A stretch of 64,000 bases of DNA from Henckelia pumila (taxonomy: Eukaryota > Streptophyta > Magnoliopsida > Lamiales > Gesneriaceae): assembly GCF_033568475.1 (NCBI RefSeq), contig NC_133123.1, positions 310,001-374,000 of the forward strand. Reading direction: 5' to 3'. This document shows, piece by piece, positions 49,541 through 61,859 of this stretch. The position numbers and the translations under genes are program-made. The notes under the pieces are model-generated. The model made no database searches. It was not told the origin of the DNA and was given only the letters and a program-made list of their open reading frames with translations. How positions within the stretch are numbered: the stretch's first letter is position 1; each line of letters opens with the position of its first letter.

Positions 49541-52500
49541 ATGAGGCTTCTTCTCTGCAACTCTTCACCGCATTTAGCCCCGATTATTCGCCCCGTCAAA
49601 ACCCTACACATCTGTCCAATTTCAAATTTTCATCTGAAAGTTCCATCAATTACTCAGGCTTTGAGTACAACTTTAATCTCAGTTGCGCTCTCCGTGGGTA
49701 TTTTATACGCTTATCCTCCTGATGTGTTTTCGATTGATTTTAGTATTCCGACGGAGGAATCGATCTGCCGTGGAGAAGAAAAGTACGCGGATCCTAAATT
49801 GACCGGAGACACGGTGACGAACGAGGGGATTGTGGAAGAGGCTTGGGAGATTGTGAATGATAGTTTTCTCGATACCGGTCGCCACCGTTGGTCGCCTGAT
49901 TCTTGGCTTGTATGTATCACTCTACTTAAAGATTGTTTTTTTTATGCTGCATCTGCAATTCTGATATTTTTGTTGGGGTTTCAGGAGAAGAAGAAAGATA
50001 TATCAGGCACATCGATTCAGACAAAATCAAGAGCTCATGAGATCATCCGTCGTATGCTGGCGAGTTTGGGCGACCGTTACACACGTTTTCTCTCTCCTTC
50101 TGACGTAATCTTTCTCAGCTGTCGCAATTGTCCTCCAATATACATGTTTCTTGAAATATATATTTTTTGCTCTACGCATAGCCCGAATTCTTGGATTTCT
50201 TTTGTGCATCTTCTCCCCTTTACTTGATTTATATCCTTTGATGCTCCTCTCTTATTTCTCGATATTTTTGTCATTTATTATCCTCTTCTTATTATCCACT
50301 CCATATCAATTTTGTGCCATGTTATGGAGCTATTGTGATAGAAAAAGAACTGTGCCTGATCATACTGGGTGATGTTTAAGGCAACATCTTTTGACTGATT
50401 TGTTGGCTTCTCAAAGTTGATTACGAGTGCATTCATGACTTTTTTCATGTGATTACGAGAGTCAAGTTTTAGTTTTCCAAGTTTTTCTTTCCTACTTGTT
50501 CTGACCCAAAGAAAAATGTCCATGCGTGAGGTTATCAGAGTTGTTTGTGTTTAGTTTTGTATTTGTGGTAAATTATTCAGAGTTCTTCGTTTTTTGGTTT
50601 TGTCTTTGCGGTTCATTATCCATGTTTCATCATTTCTTGGTTCTGTTATTGGATTTATTTTGCTATTCCCTTGGCCATTAGTCATGGTTGTTGTGTTGTT
50701 CATTACTTACCACTTGTTCTGTTTATAATAAGTTTGATAAATTAAACATGCAATCACATGTATCGATGCTGTTTTTACTTACAAAATTTTCAGTTTTCTT
50801 ATCCAATGATGTATCTTGCCTTCATCGTCATCGAAAGTTCTCCAAGATGGCGAGGTATGACATGACTGGTATTGGGATAAACCTTAGAGAAATTCCTGAC
50901 AGTAATGGAGTAGTGAAGTTAAAGGTTTTAGGTCTTATTTTGGATGGCCCTGCCCATTCTGCTGGTGTTAGACAGGTATAAGTTCATGTCCTGCCATGCC
51001 TATTTATTTGTCCTTATTTACTTTTTTTTCTTTAAAAAAAATAATGAATTTTATGTTTTCGCCCATTTTAAGCTCACTAGTAGCCTAAAAGCATATTTCT
51101 AGTGGAGTGGCAAGTTCAATGTTGGTCTCACAGAAAGCTGTCACCTTTTCCGTGAAGGCCAACTGATCCATGCTTCTGTGGAATTACGTTTTAATTTTCT
51201 TTTGATTTTTGAATGCATGAGCGGTTAATATATTAAACTTGAATCATGGTGGAGTTAACTGACATGGAAAATATTTGTGGCATGTTGGCAAAATGAGTTT
51301 AAAGAAGAAAATATCAGCGCATTTTGAAGCCGGTTCCCATGCTAACGTTCTTTTGTTCCCGGAAGCATTATTTATTGAACATAATATAAAGAGGGTGCAG
51401 TTATTAAATTACCCCTTTACACAGTGCAGATAAGTATTGTATCGTCTACGCATATGGTCTGATCTGAGACATTTTAAACTCCAATCTGTCCCACAAACTT
51501 GGCTTGTTTTTTAATTTGGATTTATAAACCTTGTGCACATTCTTTCAGTTATCTGGTTCTAATATAATCTTTATATTTTTATTTGACTCGCAATTTTGTG
51601 GTAGGGTGATGAACTATTGTCTATTGATGGGGTGGATGTGTTAGGAAGATCTGCATTTGAAGCATCGTCGCTATTACAAGGCCCTAATGAAACATTTGTC
51701 AACATAATGGTTAGTAACAGCAGAACACCAATTTTGCTTGTTATTTATTTGATTGATTGTTCCTACTCATCACTGTTTAGGTAAAGCATGGAAACTGTGG
51801 GCCCGTGGAATCCATTAGGGTCCAGAGGCAATCTATTGCGAAGTCCCCTATTTTTTACCGATTAGAGCAAGTTAAGAGCGATTCAGGATCTGTAGGTTAT
51901 GTCCGCCTTAGAGAATTCAACGCATTGGCCAGGAAGGATTTTGTAACAGGTAAATGCTGCACCAACTATCCATGGGTAGATCATGTACTTTACCTTGTTA
52001 CTTGTTACAGGTTCTTATTGACTTCCAACAGTGTTCCTATCTTCAACTTATAGGAATATAAGAGTGTCAATATTATGACATTTTTTCCATGCTTCATGAG
52101 TTTCAATTGATCACATTTCACTTCATTCCTTCTGAGTCCTCTAATTAGAAAGAAGAATGAGTTACAATCTTCGTAACTTTCAGCTGTCAAATGGAACTCC
52201 TCCGTTTTGAAATCTGTTGGTTTGACTTGATTTGCTTAATATGCAGCAATGAGAAGACTAGAAGACATGGGTGCCTCATATTTTGTCATTGATCTTAGGG
52301 ATAATCTTGGGGGACTAGTGCAGGTAATGAGTTGGTTTTGATAACTTTGTGTTAATTTTTTCTCCTCACTCAGTAAATTGAGAAGTTTACATCTTTGTTC
52401 CCTTCTGAACTTTTGGATTTTGATTAAATGTATTGATGCAGGTAGAAGCAAGCATGAGATGGATAAATATAGAATATTCATAAAACCTTGGGTATTTTCA

Positions 52501-55500
52501 AATTGGCTGGTTAATTAGAGCTCTATGATCATGCTAATCCTAGAAGTTTCTAAATAAACTTGAAAACCAGCAATTGTGCATAACTTAAAAATTTAGTGAT
52601 TTTTAGAGGCTCAAGTATCGATTCCTTGCCTTTTGTTGCATCTATCCAGGTTGGAAAAACTCTACAGGTTGGACTTGAGAAAGTTAATGTGATGACAAAA
52701 ACAAATAAATTTCACTTGTCAACTTTGCAGTTTACGAAGCTACAGACCTAGGAAACTAACCAAGTGCTACTCAATTCAATATATTGTTGAAAATGATTTG
52801 CTCGATTTTGTTATTGAAGGTGTAATATGCTGCCTATTGCAGGCTGGAATTGAGATTGCTAAACTCTTCCTGAATGAAGGGGAAACGGTACGTGATTTGC
52901 TGCAACTTTGATTGTTGCGCACGTAAAATACTACATAAACTAACCTATAGATAGACAGACATATCTAATGGTTTGAGAAATAGTTCGATATGCCGAAATG
53001 TATCATTAAGTCGCAAAGACCAGTCAGTCTTTTCAATTTGAGTTTTTTTTTTCTCCATATGACCTATTTCAAATGATTTTCTAAGAATTTTTGTCATAAA
53101 CTTTAGTTTTTTCCTTGTAGATCTTCAAATTCTCATAAGCACCATTTTCATCAGAATGCAATTTGCACTATATATTGGCATCGTCCAGTTTGAAGTTAAA
53201 GCTTTTATTATCCAATAGCGTCATTCGCAAATTCTAGATGCAGTGACAATGTGTTCTATAAACTAACCGATAAAAGAGATATATCTATTGATGTTTTTAA
53301 AACCGTTTGATATGGCCGATATGTATCATTATGTCACAAAGACCAATTTTTTCAGATGAAAAGCTTTAGTTTTTGCTTTATAAATCTTTGAATTCTCGTA
53401 TACACCATTTTTTAGTTCAATAACTTGCGATCTGTGCTATTTTTGAGTTAGTTGCAATTTGCGCTATTTATTGGCATCATCCATGTTTGAATTGAAAGTT
53501 TGTGTATTGTCGAATAAGCTTTATTTTCCAATTTCACATGCGAATGACATACTTTCCATAAACCAACTGATAGGGAGAGACATACCAATGATGTTTTAAA
53601 AGCAGCCAACTGATAGGGAGAGACATACCAATGATGTTTTAAAAGCAGTTCGGTATACCCAACGTGCATCATTTTGAATTAATAGTTTATCTCTTGACCA
53701 ATATCATATGATATTCTAAAAATTATTTTCTCTTGAAAAGATTTAGTTTTCATTGTATAAATATTCGAATTCTCATATGCACCATTTTTGTGTTTATTAA
53801 GTTGCTATTTTGCAAAGTTTATAGGCATCATCCAGTTTGAATTTAAAGTTTTTATAGCTAAATAAGTTTTATGTTCCAATTCATAGGCAAATGACAATGC
53901 TTTCGATAAACTAACCGATAGGGAGATATACCCAGTGATATTTTAAAAGTAGTTCGACATGCCCAAAGTGCATCAGTAAGTCCTAGAGAAACTGATGCTC
54001 ATAAAGACAATCAAATGCTGCTGCACTCACTTTTTTTTAGTGTTGGTACCAAGTTTGAGAACTGATGTGCATGTTTGAAAAAGTCACATCATTATCGGTC
54101 ACATATTTGCGTGCTTCATTCTTTTACTTTTCTCATTTTTGTGACAGGTGACTTACACTGTTGGTAGGGATCCATTGTCCGTGAAAAATATTGTAGCTGA
54201 AACTTCTCCTTTATTTACTGCTCCAATGATTGTAAGAACACCTTTATTATGACTACCTAGACTTTGATTACTTTGTAATGATGATAAGATTGTGGAATGT
54301 ATCTCCCTGACCTCACTCCCTTTCCCTTGGTCACATTGCAAATTTTTTGAAACCATCACGATTGATTCTCTTGTCATTAATGGAACTCAATGATCTCAAT
54401 GTCAGATTTCTTTCATCTGGAACTGTTCGTGCTATTAAATGGTTCTCAATTTCGATTTATCAGCAATCTGAGTACTGTTATGATAATATAATGTATATCA
54501 GCTGGGTTGCTAATTTTAGATTTGTGAATATCCAATCATGTAATTTTTTGAGTATCTCATTGAAAATTTGTGGGTTGGGAAGTATGTACTAATTTATGTC
54601 AACAAATCCTAACTCATGCTAAAATATAAGTTTGAATTGACAAGATTTGTATAAAGGCATGGTTTCTACATTGTATATGCTCCAGGGATATAAGATTTGA
54701 AACTTTAACAACCTACGTTTATTGTTTGAATTGTGGATCGCATATTATGATCATTTTGAGATTTAAAATAACAAATGGCAATTGAAACATCTCTTGTTTC
54801 TTGGTCGGCATTTTTGAGATGATATTTACTACCGTTTTCCATCCACTTCCAATGCAGGTTTTGGTGAACAAAAATACTGCTAGTGCAAGTGAAATCGTTA
54901 GTACTCGAGAAGACAATGCAGTTTTCGATTCAGTTTCCTTTAAGTACCGTTTTATTAAAAAAAAATGGTTATTTCTTGTAGGTTGCTACTGCACTTCATG
55001 ATAACTGTAGAGCTGTTCTTGTTGGGGAAAGGACTTACGGAAAGGTGTTAATTGCTTATGTTTTGGACGACGTTATTGTTTTAATGCTACTCGTATTTCA
55101 ACTGGTTTTCCCCAAAATCTTGCAAATGGAAGTTATTTTCTAGTAACGTTGATTGAGGAACTCTAGGATTAAGACCACTGTTTAAGATTCAAATTTCAGA
55201 TTAGCGCAGAGCGTTATAGGGTCAGGCTTATGACATTATCATAACATTTTGCCCAGTACCTTCTTGCAGGGTTTGATTCAATCTGTATTTGAGCTCAGTG
55301 ATGGGTCTGGCATTGTGGTCACCATGGGGAAGTATGTTACCCCAAATCATATGGACATAAACGGGAATGGGATTGACCCAGATTTTCGTACTTTACCTGG
55401 TAAGATATCCTAATTTCTTCTATTGATATTTAATTAATTAAAACTACTAGTATAGCTACATATCAGAATTCATGTGTTAACTACAGCCTGGAATGAAGTC

Positions 55501-55542
55501 TCTGGATATCTATCCAAGTGCCACAAGCCACGTGAAGGATAA
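49541..55542 (+). CDS. Thylakoid C-terminal processing peptidase (CtpA type, S41)
   Basis: Serine peptidase of family S41A; plant relatives in the thylakoid lumen trim the C-terminus of photosystem II D1. Twelve exons join in frame: 49541-49909, 49985-50104, 50838-50975, 51605-51709, 51781-51949, 52247-52323, 52843-52887, 54148-54231, 54858-54896, 54982-55044, 55270-55399 and 55487-55542, giving 464 residues. The N-terminus is a transit-type sequence with a hydrophobic stretch (TLISVALSVGILYAYPPDVF). A PDZ domain follows (MTGIGINLREI, LDGPAHSAGVRQGDELLSIDG), then the protease core (VIDLRDNLGGLVQAG). The catalytic Ser378 in NTASASEI and Lys403 in GERTYGK have the 25-residue spacing of Tsp/CtpA, with Asp389 between. 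All key residues are present. Intron 7 (52888-54147) holds a repeat array. Which of the three plant CtpA paralogues this is was not settled. Confidence 0.95.
52930..54010. repeat. Tandem array, about 300-350 bp period, in CtpA intron 7
   Basis: The motif ATAAACTAACCGATAG-like recurs at about 52935, 53258, 53558 and 53906. Each is followed by GAGATAT(A/C)..., a TTTTAAAA...GTTCG(A/G)TATGCC stretch and a (C/G)ATCATTAAGTC-like block. Units share a preceding AGTTTGAA..TTAAAG...CAAATGACAATG region too. The third unit contains an extra internal 43-bp tandem duplication (53563-53605 and 53606-53648). Copies are diverged but alignable by eye. Confidence 0.8.
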
Positions 55543-56748
55543 TGTGAAATCATAGGAGTTTCAACTCCAGCTTATATGGCTAAAAGGTGGCATCTGAAAT
55601 ACATGACGATGACGCAGCTCTTGTGCTTGCTTCTCAAGGTCTCCTACTTCGCCTGAGCATGAGTAAGTAGTTGGTTTATATCTTTGCAGCGTTTTTGTTC
55701 CTTTTAACTGCTAAGATCCACAGTTGTTAAAGTTATAATATTTTCAGAGGCTGAAGATCCGAAGAATCATATGCGCCATAGGAAGCTAGCTGGTTGTGCT
55801 GATAACCAGAGGGGGTCATTCTTTATATAGTAAAATTTGCTCTTGGGTGCCAGATTTCATTTTATGTTGAATTTGTTAATCCCCCCCCCCTCTTCTCCTA
55901 GCCACGTACCCCATATAATTTAGCGCTTCCCGTCACATGCACTTGGTTTCATAAACCTTTTGATAGTGAAAAATTTTGAATGATAATTTTTAGGCTGCTT
56001 ACGAGTGAATGCAAATTGATGCACTGATGAATTAAATCAGTCAAGTAGTTAGTTACCAAAGGTCTCTCCTTGATATAATGAATAGGTATAAATATACTTC
56101 GAGATCAAGAATTCCAATAGCAAAAAGACGATGAAACCTTTTATAGACCATGGTATGTGTAAATAGAATAAAATCTCTCTTGTTTGTTCCTTTCACCTTT
56201 TGCTTGAGTTTGTACCATGATACAGTGGAAAGACGGTCAGAAAAGAAAAAACGAGCATACCACAAACCACCGGATTAGGTTACCATTTTATCAATAATAA
56301 ATGAATTATTTATATTATTTTCTACTTCAAAAGAGTCTCATGTCTCGTGCCTATGTGAATTGAACTACTTTAAAGTTTATTTTAATAATTTGCGACCTAA
56401 CTATTTATGTGGAACAAGAGATTGAAACCAACTCTGAAGATCCAAGTTGAAAATGAGACAACCTTGTGCCTTTTACTTTCACCGTACCTTTTATACCTAT
56501 TTGAGCACCTCTTCTTGCTTGTAGTATCCAACAAACCAATTCCTCCTTCCTCAAGTTTTCTTATATTCCCCAACACAAACCTCTCTTTCATTCTCTTCAT
56601 TGCAAGGAAGCTACGATTCTTAGCACTTTATATATAAACTGAATATGGCAAATGGAGATAGCTTCTGCATAGAGATACGGGTCATCATTCCCTTGTTTGA
56701 CAAAAACCCAAATTTATCCAAGCGTTGGCCCGGGTGAAGAAGGCAGTA
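55543..56748. other. Spacer between CtpA and the X8-domain gene
   Basis: 3' region of CtpA (possibly including untranslated exonic sequence to about 55850, near a C-tract at 55881-55890) and 5' flank of the X8 gene, with a TATATATAAAC box-like stretch at about 56628-56638, some 110 bp before the start codon. No other gene is seen. Confidence 0.45.
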
Positions 56749-58297
56749 ATGGATACCAGAGTACTCTGTCGTGCTACGTTGTTTCTGGTCTGCATGTTCC
56801 TAATCTTGGGTAAGTTTGCACTTTCCTGAGCTTTGTTCTGGCGCGCGCTGCTCAAAATATATCATGTTACCTATTTTCTATAACCATATCATTGTTCTAG
56901 TGTCCGATAATCTTATCGAAAGAAAAGAAAGAAAAGCAACTGTGTCGTAATTGGTATGCCTTATCATTTTGCGTCTTAGACCATATCATTATTGGCCTAT
57001 GAAGTTTCTATGTTCTATGATCCTTGTGTTTTGCATGATTTAATCCCTCCGAGTGGAGGTATTCGGTTGACATATCCGTATAGGCCGAGACAATGACAAC
57101 AAAAAATAAACAAACTTTCAAAGATTGATATTTTCTCAAAATCAAATAAAACAATTAAAGACAACTTTCATTTTCCTTAAGACTAAAGATTACCTTTTCC
57201 ACCTTCAGATACAAATATATCAGCAAAACCACCCTCGAAAGCCATCAAAGAAAGTAAAAAACTTGACTATCAAGAAATGGACACGGTGCTTTCACCTTCC
57301 ACGGTGAGCATCCAGAGAGATACAGCACCAGGTTACGTTCCCATTGTCAATCCTACAACACCAGGTACAACTCCTATAATAAATCCAATCGGCCCAGCTC
57401 CGCCAACCAACTCCGGGCCAATTACAACAACACCTACATCATCAAGCGGGGCTTGGTGCATCGCCAATCCCACTGCCTCGCAGACTGCTTTACAGGTAGC
57501 TTTGGACTATGCATGTGGCTATGGAGGAGCAGACTGTTCAGCGATTCAACCAGGTGCACTTTGCTTTGATCCCAATACGCTGCGTGACCATGCTTCTTAT
57601 GCTTTTAACGACTACTACCAGAAGAATCCAGTTTCCACTAGCTGTGCTTTTGGAGGAACGGCACAACTGTCTTACACCGACCCAAGTAAGATTTTGCACT
57701 CTATTAAATTATTTGCTAACAGTTAAAGATTTCAGTCCTTGATAACAAGACTCGGCATATTCTCAAAAACTTGAGAATATGTTGGGGAGAGAAGCACGAT
57801 TGAAATGTCAAATATTCCATTTGATACAACTCCTCTCCTCAAGAGTTGTGATATATTCGTCATAGATGTCTACCCAAATTGCTGCAACTGTTGAGTAAAA
57901 CACTTAAAGTTCCAATCATATTGATCAGGTCGTGGGAGCTGTCATTATGCGTTATCCACCAGCACCCCCACAACAACACCCACAACACCACCTGCAATTC
58001 CAACGCCCGCAATTCCAATGACGCCGCCCAGGTAAAGTTACGGAGTAAAAGTTTTAAACTGAGATATTTACAGACTGAAGTGAAAATTTCGGAAACTTCC
58101 ATTGCAGCATAACTACACCTATCAATCCTTACACACCGGGAGTCGGAAATGGCTTTGGTTCTGAACCAACGGGCTATGATTATGGTACCGAACCAACAGG
58201 CACCCCAAGTTCAGCAGAGACCATATCACACAGCCTACTGCTACGCGTCATCATGACCTGTCTCGTGTTGACGGTTTCTGTTGCCAGTTGTCTCTAG
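56749..58297 (+). CDS. X8-domain, probably GPI-anchored callose-binding-type protein
   Basis: Four exons join in frame: 56749-56809, 57209-57685, 57929-58031 and 58108-58297, giving 276 residues. The order is a signal peptide (RATLFLVCMFLILG), a Pro/Thr-rich stretch (about residues 50-100), an X8/CBM43 domain from about 103 to 185, a second Pro/Thr-rich region, a Gly/Pro linker and a C-terminal hydrophobic tail (VIMTCLVLTVSVASCL) after small residues, fitting a GPI-anchor signal. X8 hallmarks are WCIANP, ALDYACGYGGADCSAIQPG, CFDPNTLRDHASYAFNDYYQ and SCAFGGTAQLSYTDPS, with paired cysteines. By family knowledge, X8/GPI proteins bind beta-1,3-glucan (callose) at the cell wall or plasmodesmata. 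There is no GH17 catalytic domain. The exact subfamily (PDCB-like or other) is open. Confidence 0.92.
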
Positions 58298-58931
58298 ACA
58301 AGGATCAAATTTGGTTATGACCTCCCGAAGGAGAGAACAGTTAACTTGGTTGTTTCCAAGCTTCACAAAATTTTGAGGCAGAGAGATATGGCGTGATATA
58401 AATCTCGATGTCTTAACCATACAGCTATCGTTGGAAGTTATTAGATCAAGTAGAGAGCAAGGGAGGAATATCAGAAATCAGAATATCCTAGTTAATTAAT
58501 AATAGCTAATTTCTTAAGTCGACAAGCAGTCAAGCACTTTTAGACAAGAATGCCTGGTTTGGGGCAATTATAGTGAACAGATATGTAAAATACTCGGCAA
58601 TAATTAGTAACCAAATGATTATAATATTACATTTATCATCAATATAACTGTGCTGATTCCATGATTCTGTGATTCACAATCTCACCTCCATTGAGTTTCA
58701 GCTTCAAATTTTTTGCAAGTTCTCAGAGTATTCACCCAAAGATGATCAGATAGATGAAGAAACACATGTATTTCACATAAAAAGAAACTTCTATAAAGTC
58801 GGACCAAAAATAGAGTACAATTTTTTATCCTAAAACATGTACAAAAGTTTAATTTAAAAAAACATGTACAAAAGTCTGATCTTGAACTGTTAAGTAACAA
58901 CTTTATAAGTGAAGCTTCTCTAACTTAAAAG
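58298..58931. other. Spacer between convergent X8 and COR413 genes
   Basis: 3' flanks of two convergent genes, AT-rich. No further feature was recognised. Confidence 0.5.
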
Positions 58932-60419
58932 TTAGATCAAAAGCAAGCAAGACACAACAACAGTACAGATGATAGCTAATGTGGCAAAAATTGAACCTTG
59001 ATCAAAGGCTCTTGCCAAGCTGCCAGTTCTAGAGAAATGCTGGTAAGCCAGATAAGCCGCAATTATCAATGTAAGAATGACACCTTCCTGTGTTCCCCTG
59101 CCATGAATATTGTTGTGAGACTCAATCAGCTCAAATGTCATAAAGAGCACGGGCTGATTAGTTATAATTTGTTTACTAACCTCAACCGACTCATAGCTTG
59201 ATTGGGAGCCAAGATCACCAAGAGTAATGCTATGAAAGGCAACTCCAGTTCCGCTGTAAATTAGTAAGAAACCATTATCATGCAAGATTTATTATATGGT
59301 CTGAATATTGTGTAAGCAACTGCAGGGTAGCAGAGCATCAAACACCACCTTCACCAAACAGTCTTGTAATTTGATAACACACCATAAATATCTCAAGAGC
59401 TTTAATTTAGAATAGCAGCAGTCCAATTTCTTCGTTTGCTCTCAAGAAATTCAGTGACTCCAAAATCATGTGTGTTAAACATATGGAGGAAAGGGGAAAA
59501 GACCTACCAGGGATGAAGAAGAAAAGGCGAACAAGAAGTGCTAAGAATGCAGTCCAAATGCCATATTCACCTCTGCAAACCAGTTTTGAGTATACCAGCA
59601 AGGAAAAGAAACATGTCAAACAGTAAATTCATTGTGATCTAGTTATATCCACAATTAAAATAACCATCTCTATTATCAAAACTAGATCGAACGTTGTTAA
59701 AAACGCTTACTTAATCCATGAGACCATGCTTGCAGGTGCTTGTAGAGCAAACAAAGGAGCAAGAAAGGATCTATGAATACTTGTGCCCCTTGTTAACATT
59801 AGAACCCTGGAAAAAGAAAGTTAATAACTTTTTGTAACAAAATCTCGAAATAAAATGGAACGCTATGCTGCACATTTACTAGAAGACTTTCAAATCAGAT
59901 CCAGGAAGAATCTCGATCAAGATTTAGTTGGGAAATTTAAAAAGAAATGAAATAACCACTAAATCGAATCATCAGCTATCAATCATGAAAATAGTAGCTT
60001 CCACAGCAATTAGCAATCACAGAAACAAAATAGCAAACATACCCGATAGAAATAGTGGAGACCCACTGCAGATTACTCGGTGTCAACGGCCCCGCATGAC
60101 AAACAGCACCAAATCCACATCCTTTCTTATTCATCACAAACTCTCTGCGTCACAAACGTGTGTTAAATAAGATCAAGAATCAAGAAAGCTATCAGAAAAA
60201 TCAAAAGCATAAGCTTTGTTTCTCAGGTAAGCCCTTAATTACAAAACTATTAAACAATTACCCGAGCGGGTTGTAACTGAGGGAGCTAAGATTGTGCCCC
60301 TGTACTTGAATAGAGTTACGACAAACAATTCTGGTCTGATGCAAGGGGTATTTTTTCTGGGACAAAACTCGTTGCTTGTTGCACGGAGAGGGAGAGGGAG
60401 TACACAATGCGAGTGACAT
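58932..60419 (-). CDS. COR413IM: Cold-regulated 413 chloroplast inner-membrane protein
   Basis: Multispanning plastid inner-envelope protein of the COR413 family, associated with cold and freezing tolerance. Six exons join in frame: 60262-60419, 60043-60144, 59711-59806, 59508-59572, 59181-59253 and 58932-59097, giving 219 residues. The N-terminal part (to about residue 60) is Ser/Thr/Arg-rich and low in acids, a chloroplast transit peptide. After LTPSNLQWVSTISIGVLML come conserved blocks: FLAPLFALQAPASMVSWIKG, EYGIWTAFLALLVRLFFFIP, ELELPFIALLLVILAP and AYLAYQHFSRTGSL, with a hydrophobic C-terminus. Length is close to COR413IM1/2. An ACGTGT core (ABRE-like) lies at 60758-60763, about 340 bp upstream. 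A plasma-membrane COR413 would lack the transit peptide. Confidence 0.95.
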
Positions 60420-60847
60420 CATTTTTTTCACGCCTTTGTAATAATCTCCGGTTCGCTTAGTTTTTGGCCGGCGAATTTGAGAACACGAAGTAGTCTTCAG
60501 AATATATAAATGTATAAAGAAAATGAAAATGGTGGTCTTTTATAGTATTTTTTTCGTTTTTTTCCCTTCCTTATTATTATTTTTTCTGCACTCTCTCCCA
60601 ATATGATTTATAGAAAAAATAAAATACAGATGGAGCTGATCGAAGTGATGCATGTGTTCCAGAATACGAAAGGTGTCAGCAAATTGGTGACTGCTCTCAT
60701 ACGTAATTATTGATTGATTGGCCCCCTCCCTCTTCATCTTTATCTAACTGGGAAATGACGTGTGTTTGGGATATTCCTTTTTCTTTTTATTTTTTTTAAA
60801 AAAAAAACTTTTTGAAATATACTATAGCACCGAATTTTTCAGCCTCA

Positions 60848-60851
<4 letters not shown>

Positions 60852-60883
<32 letters not shown>
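60852..60883. repeat. (AT)16 microsatellite
   Basis: Uninterrupted AT dinucleotide run of about 32 bp upstream of COR413IM. Confidence 0.9.
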
Positions 60884-60887
<4 letters not shown>

Positions 60888-60959
60888 AGAATACACGAAT
60901 TTATCATTAATTAAATCAGTTTTTGCTACATCAAAACCAAATAAAACACGATCCTTCAA

Positions 60960-61520
60960 TTCACATCATAATGAAAGAATAGATAAAGCAAATTGTGCAA
61001 GATAATGCGCTACTTTGTTCGCATTTCTACCACTCAAGCAACCAAATCTGTCTTGATCTAACGAGGTTACTACATCAGAAACGATGCTGACTTCATCCCA
61101 ATCCTTCTTTTTTAAAAAAAAAAATTCAATTTTTCTTTATTTTTTTAAATAAAAGGGCCAGGAATTTGGCCCTTTGATTTTCAACGGCTAAAAAAAATCT
61201 GACCATTCATTTTAAAAAAAAATATTTTTTATTAAATTGATGGACTTCATCGTGCGGAACCCACCAATTTCACTGTGCGGTGGGCGAGTGATGAAGTGGG
61301 CCGGTCAAGTTGGGCCATCGCTCAACTTGACCGGCCCTTTGACATACTCGAAGGAAAAATCCGAGAAAGCTTCGTCCAAACTAAACTCACCTTGAATAGC
61401 CAACACCAAACCAAAATAAATTGCACTGAGTTCAGCAGCCAAAACTGATCCAGGGTGACGAATGCCTCTGGCCGAAGCTGCACGAATCGATCCAAGATGA
61501 TCTCTAATCAAAACATCCAT
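60960..61520 (-). pseudogene. RNase H-like (RVT_3) domain relic
   Basis: Reverse-strand reading near 61520-61360 gives MDVLIRDHLGSIRAAS and VLAAELSAIYFGLVLAIQGE, the front of the plant RNase H-like domain found in LINE-derived and related proteins. Its expected back part, RNANKVAHYLAQFAL, lies at about 61100-60970 in the same orientation. The two are separated by about 260 bp of A/T-rich and hairpin DNA. No start or full gene is visible, so this is a broken domain copy, probably LINE-derived. Confidence 0.65.
61298..61337. repeat. 15-bp perfect inverted repeat with 10-nt loop
   Basis: GGGCCGGTCAAGTTG at 61298-61312 is exactly complementary to CAACTTGACCGGCCC at 61323-61337. It lies inside the split RNase H relic and may be one end of a small inserted element. 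Confidence 0.85.
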
Positions 61521-61859
61521 TGAGTTCGTCATACCCGACATCCACATCAAGTCTAAAGACTCCCACACACGGCCCCTATATTTATATAAGTTAACAAAGT
61601 ATATGCTCTTGAAATAATGATTGGAATTACTCTTAGTCATTGTGTTTGTAAATTGTACAAGTGAAAATCCTGAGCAAAAACAACAACGGTTCATGATTTA
61701 TGATTACAAGACATACACTCGCAACTTGGACGCCACAAACACCTATCATATATTGTGTGGAGTATTCCACTTACAGAATACGAAGACATTTATACTTCAA
61801 CAATTTCATGATGAGCAAAGATGAATGTAATTGAAACCTCATGGAATCCTAAACCAATA

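Larger units (their letters stand above)
60420..61859. other. Spacer with microsatellite, RNase H relic and hairpin
   Basis: 5' flank of COR413IM, then an (AT)16 run at 60852-60883, the RNase H-like relic and the hairpin listed separately, then 3' flank of the gene at 61860-63432. Confidence 0.5.

Noticed and set aside
59174-59262. Alternative frame GTGVAFHSITLGDLGS in the COR413 region
   Set aside because: The +1 frame of the same exon gives ELELPFIALLLVILAP, the conserved COR413 block, and matches both neighbouring splice phases.
49541-60419. Functional cluster of plastid genes (CtpA and COR413IM)
   Set aside because: Different orientations, an unrelated gene between them and independent promoters; ordinary plant gene order.
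60852-60883. AT run as a TATA promoter
   Set aside because: It is a plain microsatellite 430 bp from the nearest start codon.
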